Shown: one piece after another, positions 1 to 9,919 of the stretch | How the letters are laid out: the number at the start of each line of letters is the position of its first letter | How positions within the stretch are numbered: the first letter of the stretch is position 1 | Assembly: GCA_049999765.1 (NCBI GenBank) | Contig: JBNGIQ010009210.1 | Location: 44,646 to 83,679, forward strand | Source: Phaeoceros laevis | Taxonomy: Eukaryota > Anthocerotophyta > Anthocerotopsida > Notothyladales | Length of the DNA: 39,034 nucleotides | Direction of reading: 5' to 3' | Notes under the pieces: generated by a model | Seen by the model: the letters and a program-made list of their open reading frames with translations, nothing else | Told to the model about the DNA's origin: nothing | The model's database searches: none | Translations under genes and position numbers: made by a program

Positions 1-281
1 CACGTTGGGATTGAGCACGCCGTCATGTCCGTGGCATGCCAAGTATTACTACTCGATATGCCATCTATGATGGCATTCCACGTTGGGATTGAGCACGCCG
101 TCATGTCCGTGGCATGCCAAGTATTACTACTCGATATGCCATCTATGATGGCATTCCACGTTGGGATTGAGCACGCCGTCATGTCCGTGGCATGCCAAGT
201 ATTACTACTCGATATGCCATCTATGATGGCATTCCACGTTGGGATTGAGCACGCCGTCATGTCCGTGGCATGCCAAGTATT
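1..281. repeat. 78-bp tandem satellite, at least 3.6 copies
   Basis: Units begin at 1, 79, 157 and 235 and are essentially identical; the fourth breaks off near 281. The array is cut by the left window edge and may be longer. Each unit holds the inverted repeat ATGCCATC/GATGGCAT with a 3-nt spacer and the palindrome TGGCATGCCA. The period is 26 codons, so an open frame runs through the array. I regard that frame as an artefact of the period rather than a gene. Confidence 0.95.
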
Positions 282-1745
282 CATCACGAACTTCCAGGTC
301 CTCCATTTCAGTGTTGAATCAATATTAAAAGCGTCACTAAACCGTGGAATATTTAAACAGCGCTGATTCAATGCTATTTTTGTAGGTTGAGTGAATGCCA
401 CAACAATATTGTTTCAATGTCAAATTGAATCAATATTGATACCTCACTATTTCGAACAAATGGACATAACCAGGTAAAATAGAGATGAATAAGTATTGAA
501 GCAATATTTTTTTGCTTCTGAAACAATCTCCTAAAATGGAGGCTTTTCGGGGAGGGTGATGAAACAAGTCCATTTCAAAGCCAAAACATGATAGGATGGA
601 TGTTAATAAGTCTTGGTGTCAGTAACGTTTCATCACAGTAACTCTCTTGAATCAGCCACATTATTTTCGTAAAAAAAAAAAGCATTGTTTTGGTTAGATT
701 TCAAAAGCGTATCCATATGAAAAAGTACATTTTCCTCACCAGTACTATGCTAATGTATTATCACAACATTAAGTTGTCTTCAGACAACTTGGCACCCAAG
801 TCAATGAAGACTTTCAAATGGCCGCCAATTTTGTTAAACAAGCGAAGAGAAAATCTTAAGTCTTTGCAGTCAAATGACAAGTTTCTGAAGGATTTGATGC
901 CACGGTTTGAGTTTCCGTCTCAACTTTAAGAGTAGAGTGGAGTGAAGTGAAGTTACTACTAGTTAATGGTCTGCAGATGGTAGATCATTCATCCTCAGAT
1001 AAAGACTTGCAGATGTGTAACAATTGTGATTGCAAGCAATAAATTGTAAATAAGTTTCTAAAGTCATAATTTATGGCAATTGTGAAATCTTGCAAGCAGT
1101 AAATAGGTGTTGAAGACGAGTCGATTTCCACCTAGTTGATCCCTTTCAATTGTAGATTTATGTACATATAGACTTGATCATTTGCATGTTCAACATGAGC
1201 TTGGCAAGCTCATGTATTGTTCCCAAGTGATAAGCTGCATTGATGGTCGGAAAAGCTCAGCGTGGACGTGAATTCTTACCAAAATTCATGACTACTTGTG
1301 GCTTTCTCCAGATAATCTGGCCATTCCTGCTAGACCAATTTTATTGGGCAGAGCGGTTGTCCTGGATTGGAGTTGCTCCACAGTCTATCAAGCCGGCCCA
1401 CCTATTTCCAAGCGATAAACCTAGCATAACTCTTTGCACACCTTTGCCATGGGGGTGCCGCTCTCTTCTGGTTAAAGGGACCATTTGTGATGAATGTCAT
1501 ATGTAGTGAAAGGGCTTATGCATGGAGAGAAAAGCTTCACTATCCCCTTGCTTATTTATTCCACTGGGCATCCATAGCACAAGACGCCAGCTCAAGGGAA
1601 AATGGATGAGACCTTGGAGTCCGAAGCTCTTGCCAACTTCGACAAGGTTCTCTCCGACACTATGGAAGAAGCTGCGAGATGGGAGAGTAAGCTCTCCCAG
1701 AGGTGCTGGCTTCGGGACTGCTTTTCCAAATATGCAATCAGGTCT
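282..1745. other. AT-rich interval without a supported gene
   Basis: About 1.46 kb, mostly AT-rich, with several short open frames that show no domain, signal or family resemblance. The stretch near 360-480 contains repeated gaatcaatatt-like words. A plus-strand frame near 1602-1740 starts with an acidic, amphipathic stretch (MDETLESEALANFDKVLSDT) and could be an exon, but I see no convincing splice partner. Confidence 0.5.
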
Positions 1746-2111
1746 CTAAACGTTGTTCAGGACACTCATGCCTTCATCTGCCTTCCTTCTGAGAAAGGCA
1801 ATTTCATGCTCAGAAGTTTCCTTCAATTTCCGTGCGTCGTTGCTCACTGCATTTGCCGCCAGCTCAAGCTTTTGGATCCCGTTGTCCATGTTCTGAAGCC
1901 CCTGCTGACTTAGAGAGTTCAGATCACTCCTGAAAGCATCAAAATCCTTCAAACCTCTTTCTCCTAAAATCTTCAGATCTCCTAAATTTTTGAGATCTCT
2001 GCTCCCATAAAGAATCACGCCTCCAATCGCGCCTCCAATCGCACCTCCAATGACACAAGCTGAGGCCAGCATAAAGCGGCCTTGCAGCTTGACTGCATGC
2101 ATGGCAGCCAT
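1746..2111 (-). CDS. small membrane-anchored coiled-coil protein, unrecognised
   Basis: A 121-residue open frame from an ATG at 2111. Residues 14-36 form one hydrophobic segment containing a glycine zipper (IGGAIGGAIGGVILYG), which can pack transmembrane helices. The rest is a charged, helix-prone region with hydrophobic residues at heptad-like spacing (DLKNLGDLKILGERGLKDF, then QNMDNGIQKLELAANAV). The sequence is consistent with a single-pass membrane protein whose coiled coil projects from the bilayer. The last codons run directly into a stop after LNNV; the AAC-GTTTAG there could instead be a weak splice donor, so the C-terminus may continue. I do not recognise the family. The low-complexity glycine repeat at DNA level (gcctccaatcgc, three times) comes from the zipper. 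Confidence 0.45.
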   Translation of the reverse strand: MAAMHAVKLQGRFMLASACVIGGAIGGAIGGVILYGSRDLKNLGDLKILGERGLKDFDAFRSDLNSLSQQGLQNMDNGIQKLELAANAVSNDARKLKETSEHEIAFLRRKADEGMSVLNNV

Positions 2112-2254
2112 GTGAAATTCTCAAGCAACTTTCAAGCGAGCGAAGCAATTCTTAGGCGACTCTTTTGAAACTTGTCAAGGTAGTGACAAGTTGTCCGTGC
2201 CAGCGCCATGGTGCCGCGATACGGAGTTTATACCAAAGTCATTTTGACCGGCAT

Positions 2255-2482
2255 GACTGCCGGTCCCGCAAACCGGTGGTCCGGGACCGATTGGGACCGG
2301 CTTAAATCCAACACAACCGGCCTTAATAGTCACAAAGTCATCACCAAAAGTCTTTTTATATTGAAGAGAATTTTTTATGTTTACCATCTCACTTATTTTG
2401 TTTATAAGATGTCTTAATTTCCTATACAACTATTATTTAATAGTAAAATCGGGACGGGCAAATACAGAGGACTGCCGGTCCC
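2255..2482. repeat. transposon-derived sequence with CCGGTCCC-type repeats
   Basis: The 13-mer gactgccggtccc occurs at 2255-2267 and again, in the same orientation, at 2470-2482. The left part is dense in ccggtcc and gggaccgg words and the right part has cgggacggg. They enclose an AT-rich core. Sub-terminal CGGT/GGGACGG clusters of this kind are typical of hAT-like DNA transposons, but I find no clear terminal inverted repeat or target duplication. The assignment is therefore only suggestive. Confidence 0.35.
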
Positions 2483-2567
2483 CCCTTTTTTAAGGGACCG
2501 AAATTCACCGAATACTAATATTTAGACTAGGGTGTCATTTTGATATGCCGACGAGCTGCGGGACATT

Positions 2568-2700
2568 CCCCTCCCGCGGAAGGCCCCTTCCCCTCCCTCG
2601 AGCCTGCCCGGGCTAGGCCTTCCCCTCCCTCTAGCCTGCACAGACGCTTTCCCCTCTCTCGTGCCTCCCTCTCTCCCCTCTCCCGTCCCTGCCACGTGGC
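2568..2700. repeat. CT-rich low-complexity tract
   Basis: Imperfect repeats of ccttcccctccct followed by agcctgc or gtgcctc. The strand asymmetry (pyrimidines on plus) is strong. No gene is supported here. Confidence 0.6.
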
Positions 2701-2930
2701 CGCGCCAGATGCCGACGACATGCCGTCTTTTGCAAGACCAGAGTCCACCACCCTAATGCGTTGGGTGGACAATTACCAACTTCTGAGAACTTTACCTACT
2801 TGTATGCTTATAGCTTGGCAGTCCATTTTTCCTATGCTGCAGTTGAGCTACTTGTCGTAGTATGAGGGAAAGATGTATGCAGCGGCTTGTCTCTTTAAGT
2901 GGTTTGAGACATGTCACGGTAACCGCCATG

Positions 2931-3096
2931 GTTAGGAGTAGCCCTAGGGTTAGGAGTAGCCCTAACGTTAGGAGTAGCCCTAGCGTTAGGAGTAGCCCTA
3001 GCGTTAGGAGTANNNNNNNNNNCGTTAGGAGTAGCCCTAGCGTTAGGAGTAGCCCTAGCGTTAGGAGTAGCCCTAGTGTTAGGAATCGCCCTAATC
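2931..3096. repeat. 18-bp minisatellite interrupted by an assembly gap
   Basis: Units of gttaggagtagccctagc start at 2931, 2949, 2967, 2985 and 3003, then after ten Ns (3013-3022) at 3024, 3042, 3060 and 3078. The last unit is degenerate. The Ns fall inside a unit, so the true copy number is unknown. The unit contains TTAGG and CCCTA words but is not a telomere repeat. Confidence 0.9.
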
Positions 3097-3163
3097 TAGC
3101 CGGAGTGATTTGTGCAGCTGTTCCTTTTGGTTTAGGTCACTATGCATGATAGATGGACTCATT

Positions 3164-5179
3164 TCATGCAAATGGAGGGATTAACGGTAGAATTGCTGGT
3201 TCACCCGTGATGGGAACTTCCAACATCTTGACAGCAACTGCACACCCATCCCCGCCTTCTCCCTCTAGGACCTGGGCCTTAAAGCTGCATTCATCAAGAC
3301 ATCCACCTTGCAGCTGAAGGTTTTCATTGCCAGCAGAACCATTGCAAAGCTCCTTCCTTTCAGCAAGTAAATCAAATGTGAAACACTCTTGCTCTGGCGG
3401 CCCAAGGTCAAACCTTTCAAAACCAAGATCATCATTATGCGGGAACATGAAGGCATCCAGAGCCTGCTCCTCTCGATAATCCAAAAGACTGAATTTTTCA
3501 TCATCCCAACCTGACTGATCTCCAATGTTCACATATCAAAGTCAAAAGCTTCCAGTTCACTGCCAAATGTGGAATGATCTGCAAAACTAGTTGCCCCGAA
3601 CAGGTGCTGTTCCACCGAGACATCAAAGTGGAAGAGCTCAAGGGAAGTATCCATCCACTGCTCCACCCCTGTTCCCACCTCTGACACATTCGAATTCCAG
3701 AGGCTCTCACTGTTTGCTGCAGGGTCATTCTGTCGAGGTGCTCCCATATCTTCCTCAAACCTTGGGAATGCCAGGCCCTGCATCTCCTCCATACTACCAT
3801 CCTCAGCATCATCACTTAGACTGTCCAGAAACCGGGAAATGACCAAGCTGTTTGCCTCGCGATCTGTAACCATAACAGCAGGTTCAACAAGTTGAACACA
3901 AAGTGGACTGAAATTCTCTACTTTAGTACAAGATGTCCCTAATGACATGGGAAGCTTAAGAGCTCTAGCATTAGTCTCCATAACATCATGTGGTCGCTGC
4001 CTCATACATGTGGAGTCAGCCATGCTTTGAATTCGAGCCCCTTGCTGGTTGCTTTCAAACAAAATTGCCTTTTGGAGCTGTGCAAACTTTGGCAGCAGAT
4101 CTTCAAGGGTAGATACACCTGGAATCTGATCAATTGTTTCCTTCCATGCAGCCTCAAGTGCAGTAATTTGCAACTCCATGTCTACAATCTGTTTCTGGAT
4201 TTGTTTTGTCAAGAGAAGAATGCTCTTCTTGGAGAAGACATCATATTTACCAACCCTGCAACCAGCTTCTTCCTTGGTTGCTTTGCTCTTCTCATATATC
4301 AAATCTGACTCATATCTCACAGCCAAAGCAATCAGCAAATCGAAAGTGCAACTTGGCTGCATAATTTCCAGCTTCTTCCTTATCGATTTGTCGCTCATCC
4401 CTTGAGTGAGCTGCCTCAACACCTTCCTAGAGTCCTTGTCCCATCCCAACCTCTGAGTTAGGTAAAGAACAGCATCCCCAAATGCCAGAATACTCTCATT
4501 TTGTCTTTGAACCCTCCTTTCCAATTCCAACTCCAATTGACTACTATCTTTTACAATAAAACGCTGTTCAAACTCTATCCAGAACTGGAACTTGTCCTTG
4601 TGGATGATTCTTGTAAGCACCACATCGATTTGTAAACCATCGTGCTGCAGGAAATTCCAAACTCAATCGGACAACGGCAAATGCTTGATCATAAAGCCAG
4701 CCGTTAATCATAACTGCATCCCCTACATGCGTAAGCCAGATCTCAGCTTCCTCTCCTAAGGGGTCAAGCCTCTCAGCAGAGAACTTGGGCAATTTGAATG
4801 AAGTCTTTACCTGGTCAGCAGAATTGGGGACTAGCTTAGGCCATTGAATAGGGACGACTTTAGTTGTCCAAACCCCTCTAGAAAGTCCCTCAGGAACTCT
4901 CCTACTTGCTGCCTCATACATGTAGCCTCCTTCTAGCCCAGCTGCAGAGTCTGACATGATTCCAGTTGAATTAGCACCACCATGTAATCTTTGATTCATG
5001 CCACCATTATGCATTCTTGGATTTATACTACCATATGGTGTTCTAGCTGCAAGCATTCCTGGCATTCTGGAAGTTGTGCCTCCGAAATAATGCTGCTGAG
5101 TCCCTGGCCAGGTCCCTTGTGACACTGACGGGACTTTTCTGCCTTCTCCCTGTCCACAAACCCCAAACATTGCGGTCAT
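3164..5179 (-). pseudogene. retrotransposon gag-like gene, frameshifted twice
   Basis: Three minus-strand frames follow one another: 5179-4568, 4623-3529 and 3532-3164. The first and third share a frame and the middle is shifted, so two indels restore one original reading frame of roughly 670 codons. The first frame ends, and the second starts, inside a Retrotrans_gag-type capsid domain (LSLEFPAARWF, then FQFWIEFEQRF, QNESILAFGDAVLYL and LTQGMSDKSIRKKLEI). A helical segment follows, then a long acidic, aromatic tail (SELEAFDFDM, DLGFERFDLGPPEQ). No zinc knuckle, protease or reverse transcriptase follows; an unrelated minisatellite lies to the left. Coding-like sequence (GGWNWQCFPGWHPSM) extends upstream of the first ATG, so the true start may be missing or spliced. 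The downstream primer site supports retroelement origin. Confidence 0.7.
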
Positions 5180-5239
5180 GGATGGGTGCCAACCTGGAAA
5201 ACACTGCCAGTTCCAGCCTCCATAAATCCTGCAGTTGTG

Positions 5240-6203
5240 TTAGCTAGGTGGAGCAAATTTTCCTAAAATGGACGGTCTGCTAGGTGACACACACTTTGAA
5301 TTCCCTCCACCCTAGCCTGCAATGGCATATTCACGCCAGCTCCCAGCCCTGCATCCTGGATTCCCAAGGCCTAGCAGTCCGAGCCGCAAGTCTCACTGAA
5401 TTTCCCCTAGCAGCCATCCAGGAAGAATGCACAGATGGTCATAGAGGTGGTGTTGGCACCGGCGCTGTCGACAATCTCCATGAAGGAAAACCCCTACCCG
5501 TGAGTCGGGCTCCCTCCATTTCCTGCACTCGGGACTTCTCAAAGTTGTGAGTCTCAAATGCGTGAAGTCGTGACTTTCGTTACTTTTATAAAAAGTCCAT
5601 CACTCATCGGTGTGGTGGTCGCCTTCCACACCACCACCTGCCTTAGCCCGTGAAGTGCCCGAAGCACACGAATTCCACCTCACAGCACAATCCCCAACAT
5701 TAGTAGCACCCTTCAGCCTGATTTTCTAGCTGCCAGCTTCCAGCCATGTCAGGACCTGCTCAAACCCAGGACATTCAGGCACAAATAATCCCAGGCAGCA
5801 GAATTGCCATAATTGCACCGGGATCACATAGCTCCAATGGCCAATGCAGAGCAATTCACACCAATTTCCTCAGAAAAGCCCCTCCAGGACACGATCGTCC
5901 CAAAAAATGGTCCAAATAGGTCAGCTCCAGCTCCAGATCCGTCAATCCCCACAGATCTGAGCCATGTTTGCTCCCAATTGCTGCTCCTATGCAAATACCT
6001 CCCCAATTACCAACATGTAACCACTCTAATCAATCCCTCAGCCTTGGGTGCCCTCAAGGAGACATGGAACACCAAAAATTGGCTTGTAGGACACCAGATC
6101 TAGTATGTTCACATGCACAGCAAGCTTCAAACAGGGAATTGGTGCCTCAGCACCAAATTGAACATCCATTGCTCCCCAAGAGCGCAATTGCGCATGAGCG
6201 CAG
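5240..6203 (-). other. untranslated leader of the retroelement, no gene
   Basis: This stretch lies between the gag start and the primer binding site. It has several short frames without recognisable content, and gene-like words such as LQARVEGIQSV just upstream of gag that are broken by stops. I see only decayed leader sequence. Confidence 0.45.
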
Positions 6204-6215
6204 GATCTGATACCA
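6204..6215 (-). other. primer binding site for initiator methionine tRNA
   Basis: On the minus strand the site reads TGGTATCAGATC, which matches the common plant retrotransposon primer site TGGTATCAGAGC at 11 of 12 positions. It sits between an LTR-like tract with a polyadenylation signal and the gag gene in the same orientation. Confidence 0.7.
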
Positions 6216-6515
6216 AGGTACTTCAGTGCTAACAGCGGAAGAGCACTCTAACATGGATTCCTACACAACATTAAGCCAAAAGCAAACAGGCAAGGCCTGG
6301 GGGTCATTCCCAGGTCGCCGACAGCGCAATCACTCCCATTCGTGATGCCTGAAGGGCCTGGGCGTGCCCCCAGCCTGCTCTAGGATAGGTGCCTCCCTGG
6401 ACGCCGCTCCCAGCTTCCCCCGGCATGGGATCGCCCTCCCAAGAGCAGCCCGCCGGCCGCCATGCCCACAAGTTCGTCGTCAAGCAGCCCCCCTCACGGC
6501 CCGCGCCGTGAAGCC

Positions 6516-6521
6516 TTTATT
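6516..6521 (-). promoter_or_regulatory. AATAAA polyadenylation signal in the LTR
   Basis: The minus strand reads CGAATAAAGGC. It lies about 300 nt upstream of the primer binding site, as expected for the R region of a 5' LTR. Confidence 0.5.
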
Positions 6522-6566
6522 CGGCCACTACCCGGCCGTTACAACCTGGCCGGGCAGTACTAACCA

Positions 6567-6639
6567 ACCGGATAGCGAAACGCTATCCGGTCATTAACCC
6601 CCCTACACTAACCAAACGGATAGCGAAACGCTATCCGTT
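6567..6639. repeat. two tandem hairpins with a compensatory base-pair change
   Basis: Hairpin 1 (6567-6591) has an 11-bp stem, accggatagcg/cgctatccggt, closed by AAA. Hairpin 2 (6615-6639) has the stem aacggatagcg/cgctatccgtt with the same AAA loop. The copies are 48 bp apart with similar flanks (taacca). The second stem pair is C-G in one and A-T in the other, so both arms changed together. They lie just upstream of the LTR polyadenylation signal on the minus strand. Confidence 0.85.
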
Positions 6640-6825
6640 CATAACTTGCCTATCCAATGCAGGCTAACTACCCGGCCCCTATCCGAGCTAGCTAATAACC
6701 TGTATCCCCATTCACACAGGCCAACGCGTTCGAGCCAACTAAGCGCCTTAAAATGCATTCCTACAGCGACTACCGGGAGTTAACACACGCGGCGGTTAAC
6801 ACGCCACAAAGTGAGCACGACTTGA

Positions 6826-6914
6826 CTTAACATGCTATGCAACAAGATGAATATAAAATTCCAATATTGCTTAACATGCTATGCAACAAGATGAATCACT
6901 AAATTCCAGTATTG
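6826..6914. repeat. 44-bp tandem duplication
   Basis: The word cttaacatgctatgcaacaa starts at 6826 and again at 6870, each followed by gatgaat and a diverged AT-rich tail ending in attgc. Two copies are present. This may be part of an LTR or its flank. Confidence 0.85.
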
Positions 6915-7140
6915 CTGGAAATCCAGGGAGTATGTTAAGTGAGACATCGAACTCACTATCCTCTTAGATACCTGAGTGAGCACCGGTCTATATGAGGCCC
7001 AACTTGTCGGGCGTCCAATGTACTCAATGAAGAACATTAATTAATAATTATAAAGTTCATCAGTAAATTGTAGAGTTAATTGTATTATCGTTAAATAAAA
7101 TGCACCATGGCCTCGCAAGACCCGAGTCGTCCAGCCTCTA

Positions 7141-7162
7141 GAGGCCCGATCCGTCGGGCCTC
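7141..7162. repeat. short perfect hairpin
   Basis: The arms are GAGGCCCGA and TCGGGCCTC, 9 bp and perfect, around the 4-nt loop tccg. It follows the palindrome cctctagagg. It sits in a gene-free AT-rich interval next to retroelement sequence. Confidence 0.75.
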
Positions 7163-7573
7163 TAAACCTCTAATTACTTGAAAACAAAGAATTCAGAATT
7201 TTTTACCCAAATTTATTTTTTTGTTAGAGGAGGCAACTCCTGGCAAGTAGAGGAAGGAGTAGATTGGACATGAGAAGTTACAATAATTTCAATGTCTAGG
7301 GATAGCATTTCGTGGCTCAGAAACAACAACAATGCATTTTGAGGGCTGCTCTTGGAAGCCAATGCACGGCGGTTCTGGACATCGATAGATAGATAATTCT
7401 TTTACGTGCGATGTAAGGAAGGGCATCCTGGATGCTGCACGGCAACTAACGTCGGTGCACCCCTAATAAAGGGTTAACGATACCACTTGGCCATCCAGCT
7501 AGCGTGGAGGTTAGGGTGAACAATCTTAGACATCATGCCCCATGTAAGTTGTCGTTGAATAGGGAGTAGACGA

Positions 7574-7810
7574 GGCGCCATAAACATATGATGGGGAATC
7601 CCTGTCCACCCTCGTGCAGCCAGTCCTACGCACCACGATGCTGTGTATGTAACAAAAGCAAGGCCAGGCGCGGAGGGAGGGTAACAACATCCCAACCGGA
7701 GGACAAGAAAGCCTCTGTGGACAAGAGAGCTTCTGTCATTCTTTGTAAACATATCAGCAGAAGCTTTCTCGTCCGAATATTCCCCATCATACATGTATGT
7801 TTATGGCGCC
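7574..7810. repeat. fold-back (inverted-repeat) element, 237 bp
   Basis: The left arm, 7574-7599 (ggcgccataaacata, then tgatggggaat), is the reverse complement of the right arm, 7779-7810, except that the right arm carries six extra bases (acatgt) in its middle. The spacer is about 180 bp. It resembles a small fold-back element or MITE. I could not see a target site duplication, and no gene is supported inside it. Confidence 0.75.
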
Positions 7811-8139
7811 CTGACATGAGGCCGGCTTCGGACACAGACAAGAGAAGCTTGAATGTTCGACCACGTGTTTGACCACGATGAGTTAGGTACTAGGGTTTCG
7901 TTGATCGGAGGCCAAGTTGCGAGGACGAAGCAAGTGTCGTTTTAAAAAGGTCTGGTACAGGCCAGCTACATGGAAACCGGCGGCATACAAAGCAATGAAA
8001 GCATGGTGGAAAATGGGTAGGCTACATGTGGACCAAGCAGCAATACTTAAAGCTCACAACTTCACATTATCAGTCAAGTTCACATGTACAGTCCACAATA
8101 ATATCTACAGGTGAAGTCCCTCTTTACATATCTCAGTTT
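7811..8139. other. interval without a supported gene
   Basis: This stretch has one 65-residue open frame on the plus strand (7917-8114), rich in basic and tryptophan residues. It has no recognisable family, signal or splice structure. I see nothing else. Confidence 0.4.
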
Positions 8140-8201
8140 CTTTTGGTGACACTCTTGTCGCTTTCGGTGACTCTCTCGTCTCTTTCGGTGACTCTCCCAC
8201 C
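8140..8201. repeat. 21-bp tandem repeat, three imperfect copies
   Basis: Copies start at 8140, 8161 and 8182 and share ctttcggtgactct-like sequence. The repeat lies about 190 bp upstream of the likely start of the pseudogene at 8393, in its presumed promoter or 5' leader. Confidence 0.8.
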
Positions 8202-8392
8202 CCTGCCGCTCTCCTTCACTAGCTCACTGGCAGAGCTCCATGCCATCTCCGCTGCAGCAGAGTCTCGCTTGCGTTGAGTGCTGAGAAAGGCCCGGCAGCC
8301 GCCGCTCAACTGGCTCGCCCGGTGTCTGGAATTTGAAGCCACAGGAAGGAAGCTCAATTCCCAGAACCGAACCGCAAAGTTTTCCGATTGAG

Positions 8393-9373
8393 ATGGCAGA
8401 GAACGGAGGCAATGTGAGATCTGAGCCGGTCCTGGGCAATGGGCAGCCGATCGCGAGGGAGGACTTGTTCCCGCACTTGGAGTCTTTGATGGCCGCGGAA
8501 TTGGGCACATTCGGCGTGATCGCAGAAGCCTTCAGGCTCCTCTCCCAGCACTTGAAGCGCTTCCGCCTTCCCATCCTCGTCGTCACTGTGCAGACGATCC
8601 TGGGAACAGTGTTCCACCGGTTGGGGCGGCCCCGCGATCGGGCCTGGGGCCTGTCGATCCCGAGCTCGATGCTGCGCACCACGACGCAGCACGCTCAGAC
8701 TTCCTACTCCACTTCCGGCAGCGACTGGCTATGGTTTGCCCTATCAGGTGTTGTCGTGTCTCTCCTGCTCTCCGGCTTGGCAGAAGCTGCATTTGACCGG
8801 GCCGCGGTACGCGCCTATCTCCAGGAATCTCACGGGCCTCACTAGGCGGCTGGCGGGACCTCGGCGCTGCTCCGGGGCGCCTGCCGCGCCATCGCCACAG
8901 AGGTCGCGGCTCTCGTCACCACCGTAGGGCTAGCTTTGGCGGCCGCCGTAGCTGGAATTCTGGTCCTGGTGCTCCTCAACCTCGCCCTCCCGGCCTATAC
9001 GACGCCTCCACAACCGTCGTGGTCGCGGTCGGCATCGCGTTGTTTGCGATCGTCGGCATCTACCTCACTGTCATCCTCATCGTGGCGGTCCCGGCGGCCG
9101 TGGTCACCAAAGAGTGGGGATTCAAGGCGCTCCGGCGCAGCTTCCGCCTCTCCGTGGGCAACAGGGTCGTTGCTTTCAAGCTGCTGCTGCTCGGCTTCGT
9201 TGTCAGCAATGTGTTGGAAGTGGCTGCTTTCTTCGGCGGACTCATCGCCGAGATCATCGTCGCCGGTGTCCCCGGGTTAATCGTCAACCTTGGGCTGGTT
9301 TCTGGTGCGCATCGTGCTCTACCTCAAATTTAGAACGTCTCGCAAGATAGCCGTCAACCACGTTGGGGCCTGA
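8393..9373 (+). pseudogene. broken paralogue of the multi-pass membrane protein at 24 kb
   Basis: From an ATG at 8393 the protein starts MAENGGNVRSEP and continues through EDLFPHLESL and a LxxAFRLLSQH motif. These align with EDLFPHLDTL and EALRILTQH in the intact gene at 23995-24948. The frame meets a TAG at 8843-8845 after VRAYLQESHGPH. It then continues in the same frame through a hydrophobic segment (AAAVAGILVLVLLNLALP), shifts frame near 9000 (DASTTVVVAVGIALFAIVG), and shifts back near 9290 to end in WFLVRIVLYLKFRTS with a TGA at 9371. That is one in-frame stop plus two compensating indels, while hydrophobicity and alignment are kept throughout. It is either a young pseudogene or an intact gene spoiled by assembly errors. 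The membrane segments otherwise match those of the paralogue. Confidence 0.75.
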
Positions 9374-9919
9374 TCAATCGGCGAACAGAAATGCCAGTCT
9401 GTGATGGCAAGCGTAATCGTTGGGCTGGACCCAGAATTCTTGTTTTTGGAAGGGAGGGTTCCGATCCTGGATCATACGCTGCTTGTCTGGCCACGGGCTA
9501 AAAGCTTCCAACCAAAAGCGCCAGCAGCTGGCCAATTCCAAGTCAAAAGGAAATTTGGGAGGAAGTTTCCAAGCCTGGATGCACTGCCTTTTTGGGCAAT
9601 GTTATGGATAGGGGAAGGAAATAATGCAGGGATTGTTCAACCTGTGCATCTCGATTTTCAAACGTTGCAACATAAAGTCTGCTGGCCAGGACTCTTTTCT
9701 AGAGCTCTATAGCTTTGCAATTTCAAGACTACAGGCCAGCTGCCTGCCTGCATTGATCACAGGCCTGTGTGGAGAGATGGAGGGTGAGGAGGATACCAAA
9801 GCATGGGACGCTCCCATGTCTCAGGCTAGGTCTAATCTTGAGAGGAACAAGAAGGGTAAGGCCCTGCTGGGGATCAGTCATGACTGATCAATGAATGGAA
9901 TGGAAGCATGAATTCATGA
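9374..9919 (+). other. intergenic, with a possible upstream exon near 9777
   Basis: No gene is certain here. An ATG at 9777 opens a short acidic frame (MEGEEDTKAWDAPMSQARS) that reaches a good splice donor, AAGG|GTAAGG, near 9854. I could not join it in frame to the RING gene that follows. Confidence 0.3.

Larger units (their letters stand above)
3164..6640 (-). mobile_element. LTR retrotransposon remnant (gag, leader, primer site, part of LTR)
   Basis: Read on the minus strand, the order is: LTR-like tract with an AATAAA signal (6521-6516), primer binding site (6215-6204), about 1 kb of leader, then gag. This is the normal 5' end of an LTR retrotransposon. The pol genes and the distal LTR are absent: nothing left of 3164 resembles 6220-6640. 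The right limit of the LTR is not resolved; LTR-like sequence could reach about 6930. The gag family and the tRNA-iMet primer fit a Ty3/gypsy or Copia-like plant element. A CACATCG-type LTR start reading on the plus strand near 6933 may belong to another element. Confidence 0.6.

Noticed and set aside
25-366. 113-residue open frame across the satellite
   Set aside because: The repeat period is a multiple of three, so an open frame follows automatically. It has no domain, and the repeat is clearly satellite-like.
1602-1913. Plus-strand frame beginning MDETLESEALANFDK
   Set aside because: The first 40 residues look codable, but the frame overlaps the better minus-strand gene and no splice structure completes it.
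2931-3096. Possible telomeric or CRISPR-like array
   Set aside because: The unit is not the plant telomere repeat, the units are directly adjacent with no spacers, and this is eukaryotic DNA.
3520-3540. Programmed ribosomal frameshift in gag
   Set aside because: I see no slippery heptamer at either shift, and the second shift lies in the tail with no downstream pol to justify it. Decay or assembly error is simpler.
6201-6216. tRNA gene near the primer site
   Set aside because: Only the complement of a tRNA 3' end is present. There is no cloverleaf around it.
7474-7794. Minus-strand frame containing ADMFTK, like a Copia RNase H end
   Set aside because: The match is six residues in an otherwise unrelated frame that covers the fold-back element.
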